15,684 bases of DNA, from NCBI GenBank assembly GCA_049293335.1, contig JBATSO010000071.1, positions 1-15,684 of the forward strand, in the 5' to 3' direction. The notes under the pieces were generated by a model. It was not told the DNA's origin. It made no database searches and saw only the letters and a list, made by a program, of their open reading frames with translations. This document shows, piece after piece, positions 1 to 4,554 of the stretch (positions are counted from its first letter, which is position 1; each line of letters opens with the position of its first letter). Both the position numbers and the translations under genes were made by a program. Source of the DNA: JAGXIT01 sp049293335 (GTDB lineage: Bacteria > Patescibacteriota > Saccharimonadia > Saccharimonadales > UBA4665).

Positions 1-23
1 GCGTCAGGGTCCGTCCTTGACGC
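1..23. repeat. Inverted repeat at left edge
   Basis: Bases 1-9 and 15-23 are inverted repeats with one mismatch (GCGTCAGGG against CCTTGACGC). It may be the hairpin of a gene lying left of the window. No T-run follows it, so it is not called a terminator. Confidence 0.35.
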
Positions 24-31
24 AGAGTATG

Positions 32-40
32 TGGTAAGAT
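32..40 (+). promoter_or_regulatory. Extended -10 promoter of rnpB
   Basis: TGGTAAGAT is a TGn plus -10-like hexamer whose last base lies 7 nt before base 47, where the first paired base of RNase P RNA (helix P1) begins. No good -35 sits at 17 bp; the TTGACG at 17-22 is only 12 bp from the hexamer. The call rests on the spacing to the RNA 5' end. Confidence 0.5.
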
Positions 41-46
41 AGAGGG

Positions 47-448
47 GTTAGATTACAAGCTAATCGCTTGTTCTTTTACAGAGAACGAGAGGAAAGTCCG
101 GGCAGCATAGGGGAAGACAGCCGCTAACGGCGGCCGGGGGCGACCCTAGGGAAAGTGCCACAGAAACGAAACGTCCAACTTCGGTTGGTCACGGTGAAAC
201 GAGTGTCCGCCGTAAGGTGGATGGGAGTTCTAGCGAACTTGTTCGCGTTAACTCCCACGGTAAGAGCGCACAACACCTTGTGGTAACACAAGGAGTAGGT
301 AAACCCTGTCTGCTGCAAGGAGTGAGCTATACACGTTCCCGCGATGCTCACGATTAAACCCGCTCGATCCCGTCAGCAATGGCGGGACTAGATAGATGAT
401 TAGCCCTGCTTTCGAGCAGGACAGAACCCGGCTTATTGCTAATCTAAC
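47..448 (+). ncRNA. rnpB: RNase P RNA (bacterial)
   Basis: Catalytic RNA of RNase P, which removes 5' leaders from pre-tRNAs. The 5' universal element GAGGAAAGTCCGGGC lies near 90-104 and the 3' partner ACAGAACCCGGCTTA at 421-435; together they form the P4 region. The conserved TAGATAGATGAT stretch is at about 390-401. The ends are set by helix P1: GTTAGATTA (47-55) pairs with TAATCTAAC (440-448). A P3-type hairpin (TTGTTCT with AGAACGA) follows P1 directly. The length of about 400 nt is normal for the bacterial class. A 75-aa reading frame on the opposite strand is spurious. The gene stands alone and converges on the rplT operon, sharing its terminator. Confidence 0.95.
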
Positions 449-454
449 ACTATA

Positions 455-483
455 AAAACACCCCTTCTAAAGAGGGGTGTTTT
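455..483. terminator. Bidirectional intrinsic terminator (rnpB / rplT operon)
   Basis: AAAACACCCC (455-464) pairs with GGGGTGTTTT (474-483), extended inward by two more pairs around a short CTAAA loop. The plus-strand RNA ends in a U-tract (rnpB). The minus-strand RNA reads UUUUUAUA after the stem (infC-rpmI-rplT). It lies between two convergent units, 6 nt after the rnpB end and about 25 nt past the rplT stop. Confidence 0.9.
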
Positions 484-508
484 GCTCTAATGAGAGAATA
501 AAAATGGT

Positions 509-859
509 TTACTTCTCGAGTTTGGCGGCTTTTACAACTGCTTCAAAGGCGGCTGGCTCATTAACGGCTAGTTCTGCCAAAACCTTGCGGTCTAGTTCGA
601 TTCCAGCGGTCTTTAGGCCAGCGATGAGGCGGCTATAGGTGGTGCCGCTCAGGCGAGCTGCTGCGTTAATGCGGGCATTCCACAGTGCGCGGAACGTTCG
701 CTTGCGGTTGCGGCGGTCGCGGTAGGCAAACTGTAGGCTGCGGGTAACAGCCTGTTTGCCACGCTTAATGCTTACGCGGTTCGGGTGGCTAAAGCCTTTA
801 GTTGCTTTACGGATTTTTTGGTGCTTGGCGTGGCCAGCAACGCCTCGTTTGACTCGCAT
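509..859 (-). CDS. rplT: 50S ribosomal protein L20
   Basis: Large-subunit protein that binds 23S rRNA early and is needed for 50S assembly. The 116-aa product has the normal length and the L20 signature: N-terminal MRVKRGVAGHAKHQKI, the basic helix with RDRRNRKRTFRALWNARINAAAR (about residues 47-69), and a C-terminal globular part with LAELAVNEPAAFEAVV. The start is fixed by a GGGAG Shine-Dalgarno overlapping the end of rpmI; only 2 nt separate the rpmI stop from this ATG, so translational coupling is likely. It is the last gene of infC-rpmI-rplT and ends at the terminator at 455-483. In several bacteria L20 represses this operon through the infC leader, but the leader here looks too short for that. 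Confidence 0.97.
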   Translation of the reverse strand: MRVKRGVAGHAKHQKIRKATKGFSHPNRVSIKRGKQAVTRSLQFAYRDRRNRKRTFRALWNARINAAARLSGTTYSRLIAGLKTAGIELDRKVLAELAVNEPAAFEAVVKAAKLEK

Positions 860-861
860 GT

Positions 862-1056
862 CTAGACTCCCAGTTTCTGCTTAATAATCTTGCTGTTTGT
901 AGCGGCAAGTGTTTCTAGCCCAGCCAGCTTACGCTTGCGGGCGCCTGTCTTTTTCTGCAAGAAGTGACTTGCGTGACTGTGACGGGTGCGAACTTTACCG
1001 TTCTTGGTGACACGAACGCGGTCTTTGGTGCCGCTGTGACTCTTTAGTTTTGGCAT
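862..1056 (-). CDS. rpmI: 50S ribosomal protein L35
   Basis: Small basic protein of the large subunit. It has 64 aa, as usual, with the family opening MPKLKSHSGTKDRVRVT, a central RTRHSHASHFLQKKTGARKRKL basic stretch and an IIKQKLGV end. An AGGAG Shine-Dalgarno overlaps the infC stop codon (TAG at 1066-1068), about 5-6 nt before the ATG, so translation is probably coupled to infC. Gene order infC-rpmI-rplT is the classic bacterial arrangement. Confidence 0.97.
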   Translation of the reverse strand: MPKLKSHSGTKDRVRVTKNGKVRTRHSHASHFLQKKTGARKRKLAGLETLAATNSKIIKQKLGV

Positions 1057-1065
1057 ATTGTACTC

Positions 1066-1653
1066 CTATTTTCCTTCTTTGTCCGCACTGGCGGTTGGTT
1101 GTAATTGGGGTTTGTCTTCTGCTGGGTGGCTTTGATTAATCTTGGCCGGAATACCCCTCATGACGAATGTTAATTGTTTGCCGTTGAGCTGTGGGTTTTG
1201 ATCTACGGCGATCGTATCACCAAAACCTTGTATTACACGCTCAGCAAGCTTAAATCCTATATCTTTATGCGCTAGTTCGCGGCCCCTGAAGAAAAGTGTT
1301 ATTTTAACCTTGTGGCCGACTTCTAAAAAGCCTGTAACTTTCTTCATTTTTACCGCGAGATCATGGTCGCCGATCTTGAGGCCAAAGCGCATTTGCTTCA
1401 TTTCAAGAACTTTGGTGGTCTTGCGGTTTTTTTGTGCCTGCTTCGTCTTTTGGTAGTTGTATTTGCCCCAGTCGACTATCTTGCATACCGGTGGGTCGGC
1501 ATTTGGCGATATTTCGACAAGGTCAAGCTCACTATCGGCGGCAATTTGCAACGCTTCGCCGCGACTGAGTACCCCAAGTTGTTTACCATCTTGGTCTATT
1601 ACCCGAAGCTGTGGTGCCCGAATTTGTCCATTCAGGCGCGTACTGGTGCTGAT
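1066..1653 (-). CDS. infC: Translation initiation factor IF-3 (non-AUG start)
   Basis: IF-3 binds the 30S subunit, blocks 50S joining and checks start-codon pairing. The longest frame opening at a conventional start begins at a TTG at 1551, but IF-3 homology continues upstream: in-frame residues read ISTSTRLNGQIRAPQLRVID and then DQDGKQLGVLSRGEAL, the normal IF-3 N-domain opening. The frame is closed by TAA at 1668-1666. Just after it lies AAAGGAG (1667-1661), then ATA (1656-1654) and ATC (1653-1651). ATC, 7 nt after the Shine-Dalgarno, is chosen here and gives 195 aa; ATA gives 196. There is no ATG, GTG or TTG in this N-terminal stretch before 1551. infC is known to use rare starts (AUU in E. 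coli), which lets IF-3 limit its own synthesis. The central SELDLVEISPNADPPVCKI and the C-domain with FFRGRELAHKDIG are typical. Confidence 0.93.
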   Translation of the reverse strand: MSTSTRLNGQIRAPQLRVIDQDGKQLGVLSRGEALQIAADSELDLVEISPNADPPVCKIVDWGKYNYQKTKQAQKNRKTTKVLEMKQMRFGLKIGDHDLAVKMKKVTGFLEVGHKVKITLFFRGRELAHKDIGFKLAERVIQGFGDTIAVDQNPQLNGKQLTFVMRGIPAKINQSHPAEDKPQLQPTASADKEGK

Positions 1654-1684
1654 TATGGATCTCCTTTATATTTTCGTGTACATC

Positions 1685-1713
1685 ATTGTAACAGATTGAG
1701 CTATAGGGGTCAA
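1685..1713 (-). promoter_or_regulatory. Promoter of infC-rpmI-rplT
   Basis: On the minus strand, TTGACC (1713-1708) and TACAAT (1690-1685) are separated by exactly 17 bp. Transcription would start near 1678, giving a leader of only about 25 nt that carries the infC Shine-Dalgarno. That leaves no room for the long L20-binding leader known from Firmicutes and enterobacteria. Confidence 0.85.
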
Positions 1714-1744
1714 CAAAACGAGCGATAATGGGGTAAATTGTAAA

Positions 1745-3280
1745 TTATTGGTCGTGATATTGGTGGGGGCGGTACTGGATAGCTTCCGCAATGTGGGTGG
1801 GCAGTATATCGTCTGACCCAGCTAAGTCAGCAATGGTGCGGGCAACCTTAACGCAGCGCATGTAGGCCCTTGCGCTTAAGCCAAACTTGCTGGCGGCGGT
1901 GTCGAGCATTTGCTTTGCTTCGGCCGACAAACCAGCGAGCGATTTTATGTCGCGGTTGGTCATGTCGGCGTTGCGCTTTGTGTCGCTGCCGAAGCGTTTT
2001 GCTTGGGCTTCAAGGGCCACGGCTATACGCGCTCGGGCTGATGTGCTAGAAGATTGTGCGGGAGTCGTTTCTGAAAGCAGGCGGCTATTATCAATCTCGT
2101 GCACATCAACATATATATCGATGCGGTCCAAGATTGGCCCAGAGAGTTTACGGCGATAGTTTACGACGTGGTGAGGCATGCAGCGGCAGGGCTTGGAGGT
2201 GCCATAGTGGCCGCAGGGGCAGGGATTAGCCGTACCCACAAATATAAAATGGGCGGGGTATTCAGCAGTTTCCTTAGCGCGGGCAATGGTCACTACACGA
2301 CTTTCTAGGGGCTGACGGAGCGCTTCTATGGTCATGCGGGCAAACTCTGGCAGCTCGTCAAAAAGCAAGACGCCCCTGTGGGCCAGGCTCATTTCGCCTG
2401 GTCGCACGCTATTGCCGCCGCCTACAACAGCAACGTTACTGGCGCTATGGTGTGGTGACCTGAACGGTCGTTCGGTAATGATTCGGTCAAAGTCATTGCT
2501 GGCTAGGCTGTGCAGGTGAGTGACCTCAAGCATTTCGTCTCGGTGCATTGGGGGGAGTAAACTCGGCAGTATTTTGGCAAGCATACTTTTGCCTGTGCCA
2601 GGAGGGCCTCCGAGCAGTATGTTGTGGCCGCCAGCCGCGCTAATTTCTATAGCACGTTTGCCAAGTTCTTGGCCAATCACGTCTTCTAGGCCAATTTCTG
2701 AGGCTTCGCTAGGAGCGGTAATTTCGGCAATAGTATCTTTTGAGGTGTCAATTACAAGGGTTTTTGTATCTGTGCGCAGTGCATTTGCCAGCTCAGACAA
2801 TGTTTCGATGGGCAGCAGGCGCACATTGGGTACCAGGCGTGCTTGTGCTACATTGCCTTTTGGAATAATAAAAGTACTAAAACCGTGCCGTTTACCTATA
2901 AGCAGCTTGCCAATTATCCCACGAATCGGGCGAACGGCACCCTCGAGTCCAAGCTCTCCCATAACAGCAACTTTACTTGGAAGCGCCTCGCATTGCTTGG
3001 TGTTTACTAAAATTGCTGCGGCAATAGCTAGGTCAAAACTAGTGTTTTCTTTGGGAACATCGGCAGGGGCAAGGTTGATAGTAATGCGTTGACGGGGCAG
3101 GGATAGGTCAGAGGCCATAAAGGCGTTCCGAATACGTTCCTTTGCTTCATCAACCGCTTTGTTGGCATAGCCAACAATAATGATGTTCGGCAGTCCCTTC
3201 GATACCTGGCATTCAATATCAATAACTAGCCCAGTTTGGCCAGTTTCCACCAAACTGCTTATGCTCCGTCTCGCTTTCAT
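1745..3280 (-). CDS. comM: ComM/YifB family AAA+ ATPase (Mg-chelatase-like)
   Basis: Family members are hexameric AAA+ helicases; ComM drives branch migration of incoming DNA during natural transformation. From ATG 3280 the product is 511 aa, the usual family length. Visible parts are an N-terminal Lon-protease-like (ChlI) domain with GLPNIIIVGYANKAVDEAKERIRNA and NLAPADVPKENTSFDLAIA; Walker A GGPPGTGKS (residues 224-232, Lys231); Walker B LLFDE (Asp308-Glu309); a Cys cluster NPCPCGHYG...CRC; the SGPILDRIDIYVDV segment; and a C-terminal Mg-chelatase helical domain. A GTG at 3325 would extend it by 15 aa, but that codon lies inside a terminator-like hairpin, and the family normally starts about where MKARRSISS does. 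No clear Shine-Dalgarno precedes either start. It has its own promoter at 3504-3476. Assignment to ComM rather than another YifB role is by homology only. Confidence 0.92.
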   Translation of the reverse strand: MKARRSISSLVETGQTGLVIDIECQVSKGLPNIIIVGYANKAVDEAKERIRNAFMASDLSLPRQRITINLAPADVPKENTSFDLAIAAAILVNTKQCEALPSKVAVMGELGLEGAVRPIRGIIGKLLIGKRHGFSTFIIPKGNVAQARLVPNVRLLPIETLSELANALRTDTKTLVIDTSKDTIAEITAPSEASEIGLEDVIGQELGKRAIEISAAGGHNILLGGPPGTGKSMLAKILPSLLPPMHRDEMLEVTHLHSLASNDFDRIITERPFRSPHHSASNVAVVGGGNSVRPGEMSLAHRGVLLFDELPEFARMTIEALRQPLESRVVTIARAKETAEYPAHFIFVGTANPCPCGHYGTSKPCRCMPHHVVNYRRKLSGPILDRIDIYVDVHEIDNSRLLSETTPAQSSSTSARARIAVALEAQAKRFGSDTKRNADMTNRDIKSLAGLSAEAKQMLDTAASKFGLSARAYMRCVKVARTIADLAGSDDILPTHIAEAIQYRPHQYHDQ

Positions 3281-3314
3281 GAATACTTTGCATTGTATTC
3301 CCGAGGCCAAAAGA

Positions 3315-3344
3315 AAACAACCCACTTTTTACCGTGAGTTGTTT
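3315..3344 (-). terminator. Intrinsic terminator-like hairpin upstream of comM
   Basis: In minus-strand RNA an 11-bp stem (AAACAACUCAC / GUGGGUUGUUU) is followed by UCUUUUGG. One position is G-U in minus RNA but C-A in plus RNA, which points to the minus strand. It lies 35 nt before the comM ATG, so comM transcripts must pass it. Confidence 0.6.
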
Positions 3345-3395
3345 ACGCTGTATGTTTGTTTTCGAATTTAATAAATTTTGGTTGTATTTTTTTAT

Positions 3396-3428
3396 AAAAC
3401 AACGGCTTGCGAGAAACCGTTGTTTTTT
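3396..3428 (+). terminator. Terminator-like hairpin within comM leader region
   Basis: AAAACAACGG (3396-3405) and CCGTTGTTTT (3417-3426) form a perfect 10-bp stem. The plus-strand RNA continues with U-residues to 3428, the minus-strand RNA with AUAAAAAAAU. It could block plus-strand read-in or serve as H2 of the comM leader. Confidence 0.5.
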
Positions 3429-3475
3429 GGGGACGTTTTTATTTTTGAGCACTTTTTTTGTTCAGTGCTACAGAT

Positions 3476-3504
3476 ATAGTATGCCGTTTATGCTGTATTG
3501 TCAA
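3476..3504 (-). promoter_or_regulatory. Promoter of comM
   Basis: On the minus strand, consensus -35 TTGACA (3504-3499) is followed after exactly 17 bp by -10 TACTAT (3481-3476). The predicted start near 3469 coincides with the first base of hairpin H1. It diverges from the plus-strand promoter at 3595. Confidence 0.8.
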
Positions 3505-3594
3505 CAAGAAAATGCATGTGCTTACGCCAACTTCAAGCTCTGCAAAAAGCGCCTAGTTTTCATGCAAAATGTGCACAAGGCAAGCGCAAGCATA

Positions 3595-3623
3595 TTGACA
3601 AAAACAAGTCTATGTAGTAGTAT
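3595..3623 (+). promoter_or_regulatory. Promoter of structured RNA / membrane-protein unit
   Basis: Consensus -35 TTGACA (3595-3600), 17-bp spacer, -10 TAGTAT (3618-3623); predicted start near 3630. No coding frame with a ribosome binding site follows for about 190 nt, so the transcript begins with a long non-coding stretch. Confidence 0.8.
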
Positions 3624-3629
3624 TGAACA

Positions 3630-3759
3630 GGGTAAGCAAAAACAAAAACTTATCAGTCATAACGCTCGAGCCACCTTACAGGTGGTAAGAGCGGTCAGTC
3701 AACGCCATAGGCGATAAGCGCTATATAATATATTATTTTGAGCGGATTTATCGCCTTTT
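3630..3759 (+). ncRNA. Candidate structured small RNA or riboswitch-like leader
   Basis: About 130 nt from the predicted start to a terminator-like stem. An unpaired A-rich 5' segment (3631-3648) precedes CTTATC (3649-3654). Then comes a two-tier hairpin: outer CGCTC/GAGCG (3663-3667 with 3689-3693) and inner CCACCT/AGGTGG (3671-3676 with 3680-3685) with a 3-nt loop. This hairpin is flanked by a direct repeat, TCAGTCA(T)AACG at 3653 and 3695. The element ends in hairpin 3710-3755. CTTATC is complementary to GATAAG (3713-3718) in the 5' arm of that last hairpin, so a competing fold exists. I do not recognise a known family; it lacks the tRNA-like end of tmRNA and the GGAAG-type loop of SRP RNA. 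It may be an independent small RNA or the leader of the membrane protein gene. Confidence 0.5.
3710..3759 (+). terminator. Terminator-like hairpin ending the candidate RNA
   Basis: GGCGATAA (3710-3717) pairs with TTATCGCC (3748-3755), and CGCT (3719-3722) with AGCG (3741-3744), around an AT-rich loop that can itself pair. UUUU follows (3756-3759) and then GG, so the U-tract is short. Confidence 0.55.
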
Positions 3760-3772
3760 GGCATATGTAATT

Positions 3773-3808
3773 AACACGCCGTAGCTATACATGGCTACGG
3801 CGTGTTTT
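3773..3808 (+). terminator. Strong terminator hairpin just before the membrane protein gene
   Basis: A perfect 13-bp stem AACACGCCGTAGC (3773-3785) / GCTACGGCGTGTT (3794-3806) with an 8-nt loop is followed by TT and then AATGG. It has the form of an intrinsic terminator, yet the next plus-strand gene begins only 2-14 nt after it and has no visible promoter of its own downstream. Expression would need read-through. Confidence 0.7.
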
Positions 3809-3821
3809 AATGGTAAAGGTT

Positions 3822-4163
3822 ATGAAAATATCTGGCTTACTTGTAAAAGCAACATTTTTTTGGATGGCGCTGATTTTGTGGATGAGCTTTACTCACCCTA
3901 TGAATATGCCCGTCTATATTCTGGTTATTCCTTTTATTGTTCTAGGTTTTGCCGTGTACTATGCTTGTTTGCTGGCGGTAGCACTATATGATCAGGGTGA
4001 TCGCACTAAGACGAAGCGGGGCAAAGCCATCAGCATTACTATTGCGTGCTTGGTGGCTATATGCGCGGCCATGCAATCTATAGGTGAATTAACCCCCAGG
4101 GACCTTACTGTGACGGTGCTGCTCATATTGGTGGGTTATTTTTACGCCACAAGAAACAAATAA
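3822..4163 (+). CDS. Small four-helix membrane protein, function unknown
   Basis: Not recognised. From the ATG at 3822 it has 113 aa; an in-frame ATG at 3810 would add MVKV. The later start has a short AAAGG just before it and avoids the base of the hairpin, but the choice is uncertain. Four hydrophobic segments are visible at about residues 10-23, 31-56, 69-88 and 95-109. Helices 2 and 3 are joined by a strongly basic loop, DQGDRTKTKRGK, expected to be cytoplasmic by the positive-inside rule. There are no Cys pairs, metal ligands or catalytic motifs. It lies behind the structured RNA and tandem hairpins, so it may be controlled by transcription read-through. The next gene starts 63 nt later. 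Confidence 0.65.
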   Translation: MKISGLLVKATFFWMALILWMSFTHPMNMPVYILVIPFIVLGFAVYYACLLAVALYDQGDRTKTKRGKAISITIACLVAICAAMQSIGELTPRDLTVTVLLILVGYFYATRNK

Positions 4164-4213
4164 AGGGTAGTTTCATGGGCGGTTCACCACTATTACTAAT
4201 GCCGTTGGCAGTA

Positions 4214-4219
4214 TATACT
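4214..4219 (+). promoter_or_regulatory. -10 element positioned for a leaderless transcript
   Basis: TATACT ends 7 nt before the A of the next ATG (4227), where a transcript would normally begin, and no Shine-Dalgarno is present. A second hexamer, TATAGT (4221-4226), abuts the ATG. No good -35 is seen at 17 bp. Confidence 0.35.
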
Positions 4220-4226
4220 GTATAGT

Positions 4227-4502
4227 ATGACCGACTTACCCGAACCAGCTTTTCCAGCACAAAACACACTACCTGATGTGCAGGGCAGTTCTGCGAATGC
4301 CGATGCGGTAATTCCTGCGTCAGTCCCCGCTCAAACAGGGCTTATGAACGACCCCAAGATTTTACTATCACAAACCATCGAAAGAGTAGAGTCTATCATT
4401 GCCCAAACTCCCAACGACCCTACCACTCGTGCGCGCGAGATAGGTCTTATAAAGGCAGCTTATATTAAGGCTCGCTATAACGTAGATTGTGACGTGGAAT
4501 GA
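4227..4502 (+). CDS. Hypothetical 91-aa protein upstream of VirD4-like ATPase
   Basis: Not recognised. The N-terminal half (residues 1-40) is rich in Pro, Ala, Asn and Gln and probably disordered. Residues about 43-85 (DPKILLSQTIERVESIIAQ and REIGLIKAAYIKARYNV) look like two amphipathic helices. There is no signal peptide or membrane segment. It is 52 nt upstream of the VirD4-like ATPase and in the same direction, so a shared transcript is likely. The disordered N-terminus recalls the Pro/Gln-rich tail of that ATPase, so an accessory or adaptor role is possible but speculative. No ribosome binding site precedes the ATG; see the leaderless -10. Confidence 0.65.
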   Translation: MTDLPEPAFPAQNTLPDVQGSSANADAVIPASVPAQTGLMNDPKILLSQTIERVESIIAQTPNDPTTRAREIGLIKAAYIKARYNVDCDVE

Positions 4503-4554
4503 TATGTCAGCTACACATACATACGTTATTCTAACGACCAGGAAATAATAAACG

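Larger units (their letters stand above)
3281..3469 (-). promoter_or_regulatory. Structured 5' leader of comM, candidate attenuator
   Basis: The expected transcript from the promoter at 3504-3476 starts near 3469 and runs about 189 nt before the comM ATG. It can form three hairpins in order: H1 AGCACT/AGTGCT (3469-3448), right at the RNA 5' end; H2 AAAACAACGG/CCGTTGTTTT (3426-3396, 10 bp); H3 AAACAACTCAC/GTGGGTTGTTT (3344-3315, 11 bp with one G-U pair). The H2 3' arm and H3 5' arm share complementary AAACAAC/GTTGTTT, so pairing between them would break H3. That is the layout of an antiterminator against a terminator. No riboswitch family was recognised. The function is inferred. Confidence 0.5.

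Noticed and set aside
17..22. TTGACG as a -35 for rnpB
   Set aside because: Only 12 bp from the -10 hexamer; part of the inverted repeat at 1-23 instead.
124..351. 75-aa minus-strand reading frame
   Set aside because: It lies wholly inside RNase P RNA on the opposite strand and has no ribosome binding site.
2520..3092. 190-aa plus-strand reading frame
   Set aside because: Antisense shadow of comM; low-complexity Ser/Ile/Leu-rich composition and no known domain.
3334..3717. 127-aa plus-strand frame across the comM leader
   Set aside because: It crosses a terminator-like stem, two opposing promoters and the candidate RNA; the composition is non-protein-like and there is no ribosome binding site.
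3630..3759. Candidate RNA as SRP RNA, tmRNA or 6S RNA
   Set aside because: No SRP GGAAG-type asymmetric loop, no tRNA-like end, and no single long stem with a central bubble.
3791..3991. 66-aa plus-strand frame overlapping the membrane protein
   Set aside because: Its start is in the loop of the terminator hairpin at 3773-3806. The alternative frame encodes a clean four-helix protein.
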